Shown here: positions 29,691 through 41,200 of the stretch, in pieces | How the letters are laid out: every line of letters starts with the position of its first letter | Position numbering within the stretch: position 1 is the stretch's first letter | Source of the DNA: Metridium senile | Lineage: Eukaryota; Cnidaria; Anthozoa; Actiniaria; Metridiidae | Length of the DNA: 64,000 nucleotides | Assembly (NCBI GenBank): GCA_949775045.1 | Contig: OX459104.1 | Span: 15,550,476-15,614,475, forward strand | Direction of reading: 5' to 3' | Program-made: the position numbers and the translations under genes | The notes under the pieces: generated by a model | Database searches by the model: none | Told to the model about the DNA's origin: nothing | What the model saw: only the letters and a program-made list of their open reading frames with translations

Positions 29691-29695
29691 AAATT

Positions 29696-29739
29696 TATTC
29701 AGACGTTTCGATCTATATACTTAGACCTTCATCAGTGAT
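29696..29739 (-). ncRNA. Hammerhead-ribozyme motif, best candidate
   Basis: Minus strand: CUGAUGA, one base, a six-pair stem II (GGUCUA with UAGAUC, loop AGUAUA), then GAAAC and the GUC triplet. All invariant core positions are present. Stem I is three pairs and stem III minimal, as known for hammerheads in Penelope-like retroelements, which are thought to act as dimers. No associated reverse transcriptase is visible. Confidence 0.65.
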
Positions 29740-30289
29740 CGTTACAACTGAGGGATTCGTTATATGAATGTATCACACGCAGATTTGAATATTGTTTAAT
29801 ATGAATCCTGGCTGCAAATTCAGCATTTTTAAAAGATATATTTATATAGATGTTTTTTTCCCCTTATATATCAATTTTGGAAAATAGTTCATATTTCAGC
29901 CGGCTCGGGGACTGCCAGGAGTTATTCTGATTTAAAGACATGATTTATTATGATTCCTTAATGATTTTTTTACGATTATATATATGATTCGACTTCCACC
30001 CAGACTCTCAAAAAACATTTGACCCGGCAAGAAGGACACCAGTAGCCTCCCCGGTATCACTTAGAACCAGCTATACACATTAAACATTTATAAACAAATC
30101 TGCGTATTTAAAGAAAATATTATGGTGGAATATTCCGCCTTCCCAGTTGTCTCGATAAACATTTAATACTCTTTACAAATGTGTAATATCCACTGGAAAT
30201 TTAATGAGGAGTTTACGAAGATTTACTTATTCGGTAAGTTTGATTGATAAGCATATAAAACGTCAGTTTCATTGGTTATAATATTACAG
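29740..30289. other. Intergenic, no gene seen
   Basis: No exon or clear repeat boundary is recognised. Confidence 0.45.
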
Positions 30290-30682
30290 TTTCACGTTAT
30301 CTAAGGCCTCGTCTACACGAATCCGATCCGGCTGAAACCGCATAGAAATATTTGCGTCCACACGAATCCGCGTATCCGGAGGATTCAAGTAAAAGTATGC
30401 GGTTTCGGTGACCGGATTCACTGGATTCGTGTGGACGATAGGCCGATTCGCATAAAAAAGTATGCGGTTTCAAAAGTATCCGGATCCGTGTAGCCGGGGT
30501 CTAACACAGCTGTAATATTTGACAAAAGGCGCATTTGCACAGGCTAAGCCTCACTTTGTTGTCAAAAATATTCACAAATTCCAAGCAAGGCACGAAAATA
30601 GCTAGAAAACTCATTTGAATTTACTCTGAATTGAGGCTATTATTTATCAAATAGTACAGCGGTGTTAGATAACATGAAACTG
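30290..30682. mobile_element. CGCTGTACTATTT-family element (copy 3) with nested MITE
   Basis: The left arm GTTTCACGTTATCTAA is separated from CACAGCTGTAATATTTGACA by the element at about 30307-30500. The right end ATAGTACAGCGGTGTTAGAT is the inverse. The copy at 20325 shows the uninterrupted arm. Confidence 0.7.
30307..30500. mobile_element. Nested MITE, GGCCTCGTCTACACGAATCC family
   Basis: Starts GGCCTCGTCTACACGAATCC and ends GGATCCGTGTAGCCGGGGTC. The interior has repeated ATGCGGTTTC in both orientations. TAA or CTAA lies on both sides, compatible with a 3-4-bp target duplication. Confidence 0.75.
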
Positions 30683-30930
30683 GTCTATTGACTCTAATAT
30701 TGACAAAAATCGATATCGATAATGGCTTGCAATTTCGCTCAAAATCAACATATTTTCTGTCAGGATCTGATAGATTAGTAAAAGAAATAGAATACGCTCG
30801 CGCGTGCTGTGTGCAGTTATAAAGCACGCGGGGATTGTCAGAACACGAGAGACGTGTTAAGAGAAGAATGACACAAAACGGAGTGCTTCTCAACACTTGT
30901 CAAGCTAGTGAACATGTTCTGAGAGCTTTA

Positions 30931-31232
30931 TACACCTATTTCAAAAATCGTTGTCGCAGCCGAAGCTACAGTCCACACTCTAAAGCTTGCAAAGGATGTC
31001 GGTACGTAATATTAACAGAATATGTGATTTATAACGTGCTTTTTAAATAAATATTTGTTTCATCATGTATCACTGCAAAACTTGTTATGTTTATATAACA
31101 CATTCACGTACAACCAAAATATATAATTTTGAATATGTCGTTAACAAGAGTAGAAATACCAACATCCTTTGCAAGTTTCAGAGTGTGGACTGTAGCTTTG
31201 ATCCGGCGACTGCGATTTTTGAAATAGGTGTT
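30931..31232. mobile_element. TACACCTATTTCAAAAA-family MITE (copy 3)
   Basis: Starts TACACCTATTTCAAAAATCG and ends ATTTTTGAAATAGGTGTT. The arms match the copy at 3875 closely. Confidence 0.8.
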
Positions 31233-31798
31233 ACTGCTCTCACCACAGAAAGCAAGTGTACTTGCTTTAATCAAATACAAATTGAGATATTTGATCAACA
31301 TGCAAACGCGCGTGCTGTGTTCACATAAAGCACTCGCCTTGGACAAAAGACGACTCAGTTTCATAAATGGCCGCCATTAATTCTCATAATTTTTAAAATT
31401 GATGTTTTAAGAATACGAAAGCTTTGATATGATAGAAATTTACCATTACCGTTAACTTGTGAAGGTTTGAGAAAAAACGATTAAATTTGCAAGAAGCTAT
31501 AAGAGTTTGAAAAATCAGAAAAACACCAAACCGAGGCCTCAAAGGCCTCAGCAGAAATTTACATAGAAATCTCTACATTTTTCATCGAGCATAACTTCTT
31601 TGGTATTTTAGCCAGAACATCAAAACCTTCCAGGTGGTTCTTTCATGTGACAGTGTTAAAATATTAAAATATCTGTTTACATGAAAAATCATTTTCCGGT
31701 ACATATATATATTATGGTATTTATGAAAGTGGTCTATAGTTATTTTATAATTGTTTATAACACACTCTATATTCCGTGTATTCATCAGCATAGTTTAT
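31233..31798. other. Intergenic, no gene seen
   Basis: AT-rich sequence with no supported exon. The short frames at 31065-31364 and 31582-31791 overlap a MITE or lack any motif. Confidence 0.45.
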
Positions 31799-32004
31799 TT
31801 CACAGTTCTCATTGATCAACCTCAGCCTCGATAGCGTGCGTGTTATATTTTTTTTAGAATTTGACTCAATCCGTGGAATTAATTTTGAAGTGTTTCAATT
31901 GTTTGATAATGTGTACATTCCTTAAATTACCACGGGCTGTAGTCAAATTGTAAAGAATATATTACACGCTATCGAGGCTGAGGTTGATCGACGAACTGTG
32001 AAAA
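31799..32004. mobile_element. Palindromic MITE, AACCTCAGCCTCGATA family (copy 2)
   Basis: Left ATCAACCTCAGCCTCGATAG, right CTATCGAGGCTGAGGTTGAT, with AT-rich inner arms. Related to 28750-28950. Confidence 0.75.
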
Positions 32005-32435
32005 GAACTATTGACATAAAGTTTACAGTGATCTTGACAGCTGAATGTGAAGCCCTCTATATTGTTAAGGCCGGTACACACAAGGCTACACGTCGCTGTA
32101 ATCATAATACGTTTCGGTGACAATAGAACTCTTAACCTCAGTATACAAATTGCCCATTTCAAACCACGTGACACCCCCTTGAGAATTGTTCTTTTATGAT
32201 GATCATATTATACCCTTTCCGAGAAGTGAAAAGCCTACAAGCTGGTAGCGCAGGGGATTATGGGTTACCTATGTATACTTTATTAGAACGCAGGGATTTC
32301 ATGGGCACATTGCTACATGTACACTTGTCAATATGATATATATATACTTCACAACTCGTGAATTAAAGGCATACGTGCACACTTTCCATGAAGTAATCTC
32401 TATATATCGTTTAGTATTTCAGGTTGGATAACAGT

Positions 32436-33443
32436 ATGATATTCAAATCATTATTGGAAGTGCGACTACGTTATTTTATATCTCTCATCTTAGGATGGAC
32501 AGTTCTATATATGGTGATCAGTTATAGACAAATATGTACAGACGATAGCGACTGCACCGAAGGACAATCGTCAACAAGCGAACACTCCATCACAAAACGA
32601 AATATTCATCAATTTGAAAAGACAATTGCTTGCTCAGCTTTGAATCCAGATATAATATTATACAACAGAATCTTCAAAACCGGTAGTACCAGTATGACAA
32701 ACTGGTTTGACAGCTTTAGCGACGATATGGATTTCTACTTGGAGCTCTCGACTACGGAGGACTGGTACGACCCTCTCCGAAGACATCTCTTCCCAGCAAT
32801 CATTTGGCGCCATGCAAATACAATTTTGTCGAACCCGGAAGTAAAAAAATACGTTTTTGTAGCGCATTTTTACTTCCGGTCTAGAATAAAAGTCCCGTAT
32901 CAATACAGCTACATCAATCAGGTTCGAGATCCGGTAAAACGAGTTATTTCTCACTACTATTATACACACAAAAGTAAAAATAGACCCCGACGAAAACTGC
33001 GGGAAATACGCCGTAGCGGACACCAAAAAGAAAGCTTGGAAACGTGCATACAGCACGAGCATGAGGGGTGCAAACGGAACGTTATGACAAGGTTTTTCTG
33101 CGGTAAACACTCTTACTGCAAAAACGGCACTTCCAGAGCATTAGAGCGAGCGAAAAGTAATATTATTCGCTACTATGCAAGCGTTGGACTACTAAAACAT
33201 CTTGATGTTTACAAACAAATTCTTCATAAGCGATTCCCTACGTTTGTGCCTTACAAATCGACAGAATCAGAGTTTAAAGCCAAGGTCAACCCTTTGTATA
33301 ATTCAAGTGAAGTTTCCGAGGAAACAATAGCGAAAATAAGGAAACTCAATACGGCAGATATTAAATTGTATAAGTTTATAGAAAAGAGGTTTTGGAAACA
33401 GGCAAAAGCTTGTGGTATTGATGTTAATGCAGATTTTGTATGA
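32436..33443 (+). CDS. Golgi 2-O-sulfotransferase-like enzyme, single coding exon
   Basis: 335 residues, from the first in-frame ATG at 32436; a CAG acceptor 14 bases earlier (TTTAGTATTTCAG) suggests a 5' UTR exon upstream. Residues about 11-31 are a hydrophobic signal anchor, expected for a type II Golgi enzyme. YNRIFKTGSTS matches the 5'-phosphosulfate-binding loop of heparan sulfate/uronyl 2-O-sulfotransferases, including the conserved Lys, and NQVRDPVKRVISHYYY matches the 3'-phosphate-binding segment. FFCGKHSYCKNGTSRALERA resembles the family's conserved CGxxxxC...ALERAK region. Members move sulfate from PAPS to the 2-hydroxyl of uronic acids in glycosaminoglycans. Length is slightly below the human enzymes (356 for HS2ST1, 406 for UST). 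Substrate is not assignable. Confidence 0.85.
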   Translation: MIFKSLLEVRLRYFISLILGWTVLYMVISYRQICTDDSDCTEGQSSTSEHSITKRNIHQFEKTIACSALNPDIILYNRIFKTGSTSMTNWFDSFSDDMDFYLELSTTEDWYDPLRRHLFPAIIWRHANTILSNPEVKKYVFVAHFYFRSRIKVPYQYSYINQVRDPVKRVISHYYYTHKSKNRPRRKLREIRRSGHQKESLETCIQHEHEGCKRNVMTRFFCGKHSYCKNGTSRALERAKSNIIRYYASVGLLKHLDVYKQILHKRFPTFVPYKSTESEFKAKVNPLYNSSEVSEETIAKIRKLNTADIKLYKFIEKRFWKQAKACGIDVNADFV

Positions 33444-33511
33444 ATGTGAAAAGTTAAGTTCCGTGTGCGTGCCGACCCCGTGCCTTGCCACGATTGTTTC
33501 TAGAATTTTAA

Positions 33512-33703
33512 TAGTTTCCTGCGCCATCTTGAATGGTGGCAAGGCCTTTGCATCGAAGTAAGACGAACGTTTGTTTGCAATAATGGAGACCTTTTAACAC
33601 CTTGCGGGACAATTATTCACATGTCTCTATCATTGCAAGCTCAACGTTTGTCTCGCTTCGATGCAAAGGCCCAGCTACCTTTTAAGATGGCGCAGGGAAC
33701 TGT
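33512..33703. mobile_element. Palindromic MITE, TGCGCCATCTT family
   Basis: Left CCTGCGCCATCTTGAATGG and AAGGCCTTTGCATCGAAGTA; right CTTCGATGCAAAGGCC and AAGATGGCGCAGG in inverse. It begins about 70 bases after the sulfotransferase stop codon, so it may be transcribed in its 3' UTR. Confidence 0.75.
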
Positions 33704-33960
33704 GAAGGGGACTATTGCCTTGCCGTGCCTTGACTGCGTTCGTGCGGTGAGCTTTTCATAGTCATGCGAAATCTGCTCAAATCATTATCAGTACAAATCA
33801 AACAGCGAATAAGACAGGATAAGACAGCAAGTTAAGGCAGCAAATCAAGTTAAATAAAAACATTTATTAATATTTTTTTATGGTACAGTCTTTAAGAATC
33901 CATTTCCAAGTTTTTTTGTTATTTTTGTTCCTTTTCTATTTTATCCACATATTGTAAACT

Positions 33961-34250
33961 AGAGTACAAACACTAAAAGTGTGCAATACCTTGTACTATT
34001 TACCACTAAATAGTGTTGATCAAACAATAGAGAACAAAAGAATTTGCATAATTTAGCAGTATTTAGTGGTATTTATGTTGCTTGGGTAAACCTGGTTGAT
34101 AGAGTGGTTTTTATTAACTCGTGAAACAAAGTGTATTAATTAAAGTGTAATAGTCAAATAACAACAAAAGAACACAATGGAATTAGAGTGTATTAATTAC
34201 AGAGTGATACACTAAAGACTATTTTACAGGTTGATGAAACCACTCTAATA
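33961..34250. mobile_element. Partial TAGAGTACAAACA MITE joined to a TAGAGTG MITE
   Basis: 33960-34080 matches the left two-thirds of the element at 34815. From about 34100 the sequence switches to the TAGAGTGGTTTT family and ends AACCACTCTA near 34248. Confidence 0.65.
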
Positions 34251-34384
34251 TAACATTAAGTTAATCCTGGGTTAGTGCTAATCCGTGTTGTAAAAAGTTT
34301 CCCAAGTCCATATAAAATCCACGGAAACCCACATCACGTTCCTACTATTAAACAAGGTTAAAAACTGTTGCATTAAACACATTT

Positions 34385-34440
34385 TATAACAATAGGTAAT
34401 ATAATGAAATTTGTAACACCGTAAAAAACGTTGACTTAAC
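34385..34440 (-). repeat. Fragment of the 94-bp hammerhead-associated unit
   Basis: TTACGGTGTTACAAATTTCA and TATATTACCTATTG on the minus strand match the first half of the units at 40080-40460, directly downstream of a hammerhead-like core as at 40024. Confidence 0.7.
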
Positions 34441-34480
34441 TTTACTGACGTTTCGAGCTTTAGCCCATCGTCGGAGTAAA
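34441..34480 (-). ncRNA. Hammerhead-ribozyme motif with one core change
   Basis: Minus strand: stem I UUUACU pairs with AGUAAA after the GUC triplet (six pairs); stem II GGGC/GCUC closes a UAAA loop; GAAAC is intact. The first box reads CCGACGA instead of CUGACGA, so an invariant U is changed and activity is probably lost. Confidence 0.55.
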
Positions 34481-34539
34481 AAAAATAAAAAATTATAACA
34501 TAAGACGTCCACGAAAACACTACATTCCTCGAAATAAAA

Positions 34540-35140
34540 TAAATTTGCTACTGTGTAATTATAGTTCTTATTTAGTGACTATTAGTGGTGAAAAGACAAG
34601 TAAAGTTGTAGAGCTGCTTTCAAACCGGTGAAACACTTTACGGTGTTGCTTTTTAATGCACCTTAATTCCATTGTGTTCTTTTCTTGTTATTTGACTATT
34701 ACACTTTAACTAATACACAAATGTTTCACGGGTTAATGAGAAATCTCGAACGAGGTACTGTTTCTTTTTTCAAAAGAAGTTCTGGTTGAGTGATAATGAC
34801 TAAATAGAAACTATTAGAGTACAAACACTAAAAGTGTGCAATACTTTGTATTATTTACCACTAAATAGTGTTGATTAAACAATAGAGAACAAAAGAATTT
34901 GCATAATTTAGCAGTATTTAGTGGTATTTATGTTGCACACTTTTAGTGTTTGTACTCTAGTTAGTAACTATTTTGGTTGTTTTTCATCGGTTTAGAGCTG
35001 TTCTCATTAACCTGTGAATTAAAGTGTATTAGTTAAAGTGTAATAGTCAAATAACAACAAAAGAACACAATGGAATTAAGGTGCATTAAAGAGTAATACA
35101 CTAAAAAGTGTTTCAAGGGTTAATGAGAGCCGCTCTATTG
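34540..35140. mobile_element. Nested cluster of TAGAG-type MITEs
   Basis: Parts of a TAGAGCG element in inverse orientation (about 34545-34605, 34785-34815 and 34960-34985) surround a complete TAGAGTACAAACA element (34815-34959). Two TAGAGTG-like blocks (34608-34740, 34990-35140) carry AAAGTGTAATAGTCAAATAA or its inverse. Confidence 0.65.
34815..34959. mobile_element. TAGAGTACAAACA-family MITE, complete copy
   Basis: 145 bp. TAGAGTACAAACACTAAAAG at the left is matched by CTTTTAGTGTTTGTACTCTA at the right. The interior is AT-rich. Confidence 0.85.
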
Positions 35141-35218
35141 TTTTTATCCAACCATTTCAATCCATCTCTTAACACAGGAAGCCCAAGCAAGTACATCGAG
35201 TGGAAGGCTTTGTTACCA

Positions 35219-38200
35219 CTAAGTTGTTGTCTCTTGTTCCATTGCTACGTCTTTGGCTTCTTCAAGTTTGGCTTCTTCTACAGCAGCAGCAAAGACGTCC
35301 TTTTTAGGCCCTTGTTCTTTTTCTTCTTTGTCCGCTAGTCTCTCAAACAAGTTTGCTGTTAATACAATAAAAATTAGCCTTTTCCAAAACGAGTAAAGGA
35401 CTGGGTACTAGTTTCCTTAATCAATGTAATTAAGAAATGAATTATAGCATAATTAAATAGAGCACATCAAGATATGTAAGATTCATGAGATTTGGTGCTT
35501 TTGGTTGGATATTGAGTGAGTTACAGCCATTCAAAACTGCCCAAAATTGCAAATGAATGTATGGATCACATTTTCTTGTATTTTTAGGCATTTTATGAGG
35601 CTGTATCTTGGTCAGAATACAACCAAATGCACCCAAACTCAGGAATCGTACATATCTTGATGCGCTCTATTTAATTATAAAAATAATTATATTAATTAGG
35701 GAAACAAGTATCCTTTACTCGTTTTGGAAAAGGCTAAATTCCAATCTAGAATCATGTGCAAAATACCTTGGGACATTATCTGTCTTTTACATGAAAAATA
35801 TTTTTATATAACATTTTTCTGTTTCTCCCTCTCCCCCGAATCAATGTTGAGTTGTTTTAAATTGGAAAATGTAAATCGGTTGTTATTTGAAAAGCCAATC
35901 AACATTTTGCAAATTAAATTGATACGTTTTGTATATTTTTTAAAACTCAAACAAAAACGTTCATAAAAATGTTACAATGAATGTAGTGTAACAAGAATAT
36001 AAGTAAAACAAAATAGATAGAAAAAGAATGAGAACATTGAATTAAAAACATGAATATGCTAGTTGTGAATGAGAGAAACGAACAGTGTAATCTAGTATTA
36101 CAATACAAATACAACAAAATAGATAGAAAAATAATGAGAACTTACATTGAATTAAAAACATGAATGTGCTAGTTGTGAATGAGAAACGAACAGTGTAATC
36201 TAGTATTACGATACAAATACAACAAAATAGAGAGAATGACAAAAGAAAAAAAATATGAATGTGCTAGTTGTGAATGAGAGAAATGAACATTGTAATCTAG
36301 TATTACAATACAAATACAACATAATAGGTAGGATTAGAATGAGAAACGAAATTGAGAAAACATGATTATACTAGTTGTGAATGAGAGAAACGAACAGTGT
36401 AATCTAGTATTATAATACAATTACAACAAAATAGAGAGAAGAAGAATGAGAAACGAAATTGAGAAAAATGATTATACTAGTTGTGAATGAGAGAAATGAA
36501 CATTGTAATCTAGTATTACAATACAAATACAACAAAATAGATAGAAATTTTAAAAGAATGATAAAAGAGAATAAATAGAAAAAAAACATGAATGTGCTAG
36601 ATGTGAATAAGAGAAATGAACATTTTCATCTAGTATTACAAAAACACAAGTAAAACATAATAGGTAGGATTAGAATGAGAAAAGAAAATGAGAAAACATG
36701 AATATAGTAGTTGTGAATGAGAGAAATGAATATTGTAATCTAGTGGATGAATAGATGGATGAATAAATAGATGAATGAATGAATAGATGGATGGACAAAT
36801 GGATGAATGAATAGTACAAATGAATGGAAGGATAAAAGGATGAATGAATGGATGAATGAATAGATGGATGGATAAATGGATGAATGAATAGATGGATGGA
36901 TAAATGGATGAATGAATGGATGAATGGATAAATGGATGAATGAATAGATGGATGAATAAATGGATGAATGAATAGATGGATGGATAAATGGATGAATGAA
37001 TAGATGGATGGGTAAATGGATAAATGAATAGATGGATGGATAAATGGATGAATGAATAGATGGATGGATAAATGGATGAATGAATAGATGGATGGGTAAA
37101 TGGATAAATGAATAGATGGATGGATAAATGGATGAATGAATAGATGGATGGATAAATGGATGAATGAATAGATGGATGGGTAAATGGATGAATGAATAGA
37201 TGGATGGATAAATGGATGAATGAATGGATGGATGGATAAATGGATGAATGAATGGATGAATAAATGAATGGATGAATGAATGGATGAATAAATGGATGAA
37301 TGAATAGATGGATGGATAAATGGATGAATGAATAGATGGATGGATAAATGGATGAATGAATAGTACAAATGAATGGAAGGATAAAAGGATGAATGAATGG
37401 ATGAATGAATAAATGGATGAATGAAAAGATGGATGGGTAAATGGATGAATGAATGGATGGATGAATAAATGGATGAATGAAAAGATGGATGGATAAATGG
37501 ATGAATGAATAGTACAAATGAATGGAAGGATAAAAGGATGAATGAATGGATGGATGAATAAATGGATGAATGAAAAGATGGATGGATAAATGGATGAATG
37601 AATAGTACAAATGAATGTTAGGATAAAAGGATGAATGAATGGATGAATGAATAAATGGATGAATGAAAAGATGGATGGGTAAATGGATGAATGAATGGAT
37701 GGATGAATAAATGGATGAATGAAAAGATGGATGGATAAATGGATGAATGAATAGTACAAATGAATGTTAGGATAAAAGGATGAATGAATGGATGAATGGT
37801 ACAAACGGGTGAATGGATGAACAAATAATAAATGAATGATCAATGAATGAATGGTAACAATGGATAAATAAATGAATAGATAAATGAATGAATTAGTGGA
37901 AAGACAATGCAAAGAGAAAAGAAGGTTAGAAAAAAAGTATGAAATAATACAAAGTGCAATCAAATGAATTATCAAAGAAAATAACAAATAGAAACATAGT
38001 ACTCACCAAATGTTTTCTTATCTTTTTCATTCTGTGTCTTTAAGTTCTGGTTGACTATTTGTAGTTGTTCTCGTGCTGCTCTGTTTTTAGGGTCAAGGGA
38101 GATAACAGCAAGAAAGTCCTTCTTGGCACTGTCATAGTCTTTAAGAGTAAGTCTTGCCTTCACGGAATAAAATACAAACATTATTTAGAATATAGACCGA

Positions 38201-41200
38201 ATCCAATTAATGGCGTACTCTTATTGTTCTTGCCTGTCTAGCCTCGTGTTCACGTTGGAAAACAATAGAGTTTTCACATGTATGCGAGGCTGGACAGTCA
38301 AGAAGAATTGTTATTCAAATTAGCCACTATATTTCGATTTGGTGTATATAAGGGCACAAACATGTACGTGTTGCCGATTGGAAGTATTTTTAAAATATAG
38401 GGGCCAGGGAGATTACTACAGTTTTAGTCTTTCTGCGAACTGAGGCATTCCAATTGTCTCCCTAGCAGTTGTTATAAGTGTCAATAACAGCTGTGAGGGA
38501 GACTAACACTCCAACAGCCAGTCCCGGGGATGGGGGAGCCCTGGGTACCACCTCAACTTGGGTGGGGGTGTGCCTCCGGGTCCTTAAAACCCTGACCCTA
38601 CCCCCCCCCCCAGATCAGGTCAATCATGAATAAATACTTTATATTAAATTTTTAACAAAAAAAAAAAAATCCCCTTAAATAAAATTGCCGGCCGGTTATA
38701 ACCCCTAGACCCTTTTATATCAAACTTAAACAACTCAAAACCTACAACTTATCAAATGTTCAACAATTTTTATGCAGAGGAATCACATTAAGATTAGAGG
38801 GAAAGTCAAATGAATGTAAAATGGCAAATTTTGTGAACACTACCTTTCCTCTTCTAAATAATGCTTTGATATTCTGTTTGTCAATGCTCAATGCCTGAAA
38901 TACCAAAACAAATGAAAATAAATAAACAAATATTATAACATGTAATGATGTGATGTGAATTGTAACTTTTATTGCAAAAAATGAATGATAAATAAGTACA
39001 CCTAATTGCAATAACATTGTCATATAAAAAAGAAAATTACAAAATAGGAATTAATTAAAAGACAAAAGAAAAAGTTCAGCTTGAGTAATCTGCTTTTGTT
39101 TTAATTAATTCCTATTTTGCAATTTTCTTTTTTATATGACAATGTTATTGCAATTAGGTGTAAATTGTATTATAATTAACAAATAAGCAAAGAATCATGT
39201 GTCACTTGTTGTAGACAGTGTTAATTTCTACTTTAGAAGGACAACATTAATTACATAATATGAGACTGTACAGTGACATATTAAATACTATATTTTTGTT
39301 ATTGTTTTGCCAACCATTCGTAATTGTTAATAGAAAAAAGAAAATTAAAAAATATATTGTTAAAATGGTTGGCAAATTAGCATCACAATACCGACACTTG
39401 TAAACACTATGCACACCTACATGGCATATTATATATACCATTGATAATCAGTGTTCTTGTCAAAGATGATTCTATTAGATTCATGTTTATATATTCAAAA
39501 ATGGTTGTCGCAGCAGAAGCTACAGTCCACACTTTGAACACTGCAAAGGTTGTCAGTATTATGAACATAATTTGTGATATTTTAAAACATGTTTTTTAAA
39601 AAAAAATTCCTGTGTTTCATCATCTACGACTGTAACAGTGTTATTATGGTCAATATATTAACACAAACATGTCCATCCAAAATATGCTACATGTATGAAT
39701 GAATTGATCACAAAAGAAGAAATACAGACATCCTTTGCAGGGTTCAGTGTGTGGACTGTAGCTTTGGCTGCGACAACGACTATTGAAATAGGTGTATATT
39801 AATCTAGCTACTGTTATAGTTCTTTTTAACAATAATTATCTTTTCATGTTGCATGTAATTTTCTGTTATTTTTTATGTATATATTTAAGGCGGGAGACGC
39901 CAAGGTTGCATTGGACTTAAAGTCCAATTTTCACTTTCTCCTTTGGGTTAACCAAATTTTTAATGTAAGTTGTACATTTTCTTTGTACTTTTTATTTCTA
40001 ATTATTTCTTATTCTTATTCTTATTACTCTGACGAAGAGCTAAAGCTAGAAACGTCAGTAAAGTTAAGTTAACATTTGTTTACGGTGTTACAAATGTCAT
40101 TATATAACCTATTGTTTATATCAAACACCGACACAGCCTATACTAGTTTACTCGCTAGTTTCTATTTATATTTTTACGGTGTTACAAATGTCATTATATA
40201 ACCTATTGTTTATATCAAACACCGACACAGCCTATACTAGTTTACTCACTAGTTTCTATTTCCATTTTTTACGGTGTTACAAATTTCATTCTATTACCTA
40301 TTGTTTATATCAACCCGACTCAGCCTATACTAGTTTACACGCTTGTTTTTATATTTCTATTTTAAACAGTCACTCTTTACAAATTCCATTCTATTACCTA
40401 TCGTTTTTATCAAACACCGACACAGCCTATACTAGTTTACTCGCTAGTTTCCATTTATTATGTAGTAGTTATCACTCAATAAAATTGTTCAAAAAAAAGT
40501 ATTACCTTTTCACAAGCTTTGATGCATTTAAAGTTATTTCCCAGTTTTAGTTGACAGGCAGCAACATTAAGATGACCTGCTACTTTGATAGGCTTGATTT
40601 TCTTTAGTTCTTCACCATCAAAGTATCCATCTAGCATTTTAATTACCACAGCATACTGTTGGCAGGCTATTTTATGCTTGCCTTCCTGCAACAGATAAAT
40701 AATGAAATAAAGAAAATAAATAAATAAATAAATAAATAGATGGATGGATGGATGGATGGATGGATGGATGGATGGATGGATGGATGGATGGATGGATGGA
40801 TGGATGGATGGATGGATGGATGGATGGATGGATGGATGGATGGATGGATGGATGGATGGATGGATGGATGGATGGATGGATGGATGGATGGATGGATGAA
40901 TAAAAAAATAAATGAATAAATAAATAAAATAATTTAATAGATAGACAGACAGACAGATAAATGAATAAATAAATAAACAAATAAATCAATACATAAATCA
41001 ATTATAATATAAAACATTTCACCATAATTTCTATGGAATACTGATGTAGTGTATTCTCAGGCTAATAGGTACTAACCTTGTAATATGTTGTCCCTTTGTC
41101 CTTCATTCTTAAAGCTGTTGCTATTTTCTCATCATTTGTCAGTTCCCATGCCTCAGAAAACTAGTTAAAAAATATGACTTTTATTTACATTTTTAAAGCG

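Noticed and set aside
32424..32435. Start of the sulfotransferase at 32424
   Set aside because: That codon is TTG; the first in-frame ATG is at 32436, just after a probable splice acceptor.
36636..37987. Minus-strand open frames of 232 to 415 residues rich in Ser-Ile-His-Pro
   Set aside because: They are produced by the GGATGAAT tetranucleotide array inside FKBP intron 8; all three frames are open and the composition is a pure repeat.
40672..41001. 109-residue frame of SIHP repeats
   Set aside because: A translation of the GGAT microsatellite in FKBP intron 5; the real exon 6 at 40506-40685 uses GAAG after the CAG acceptor.
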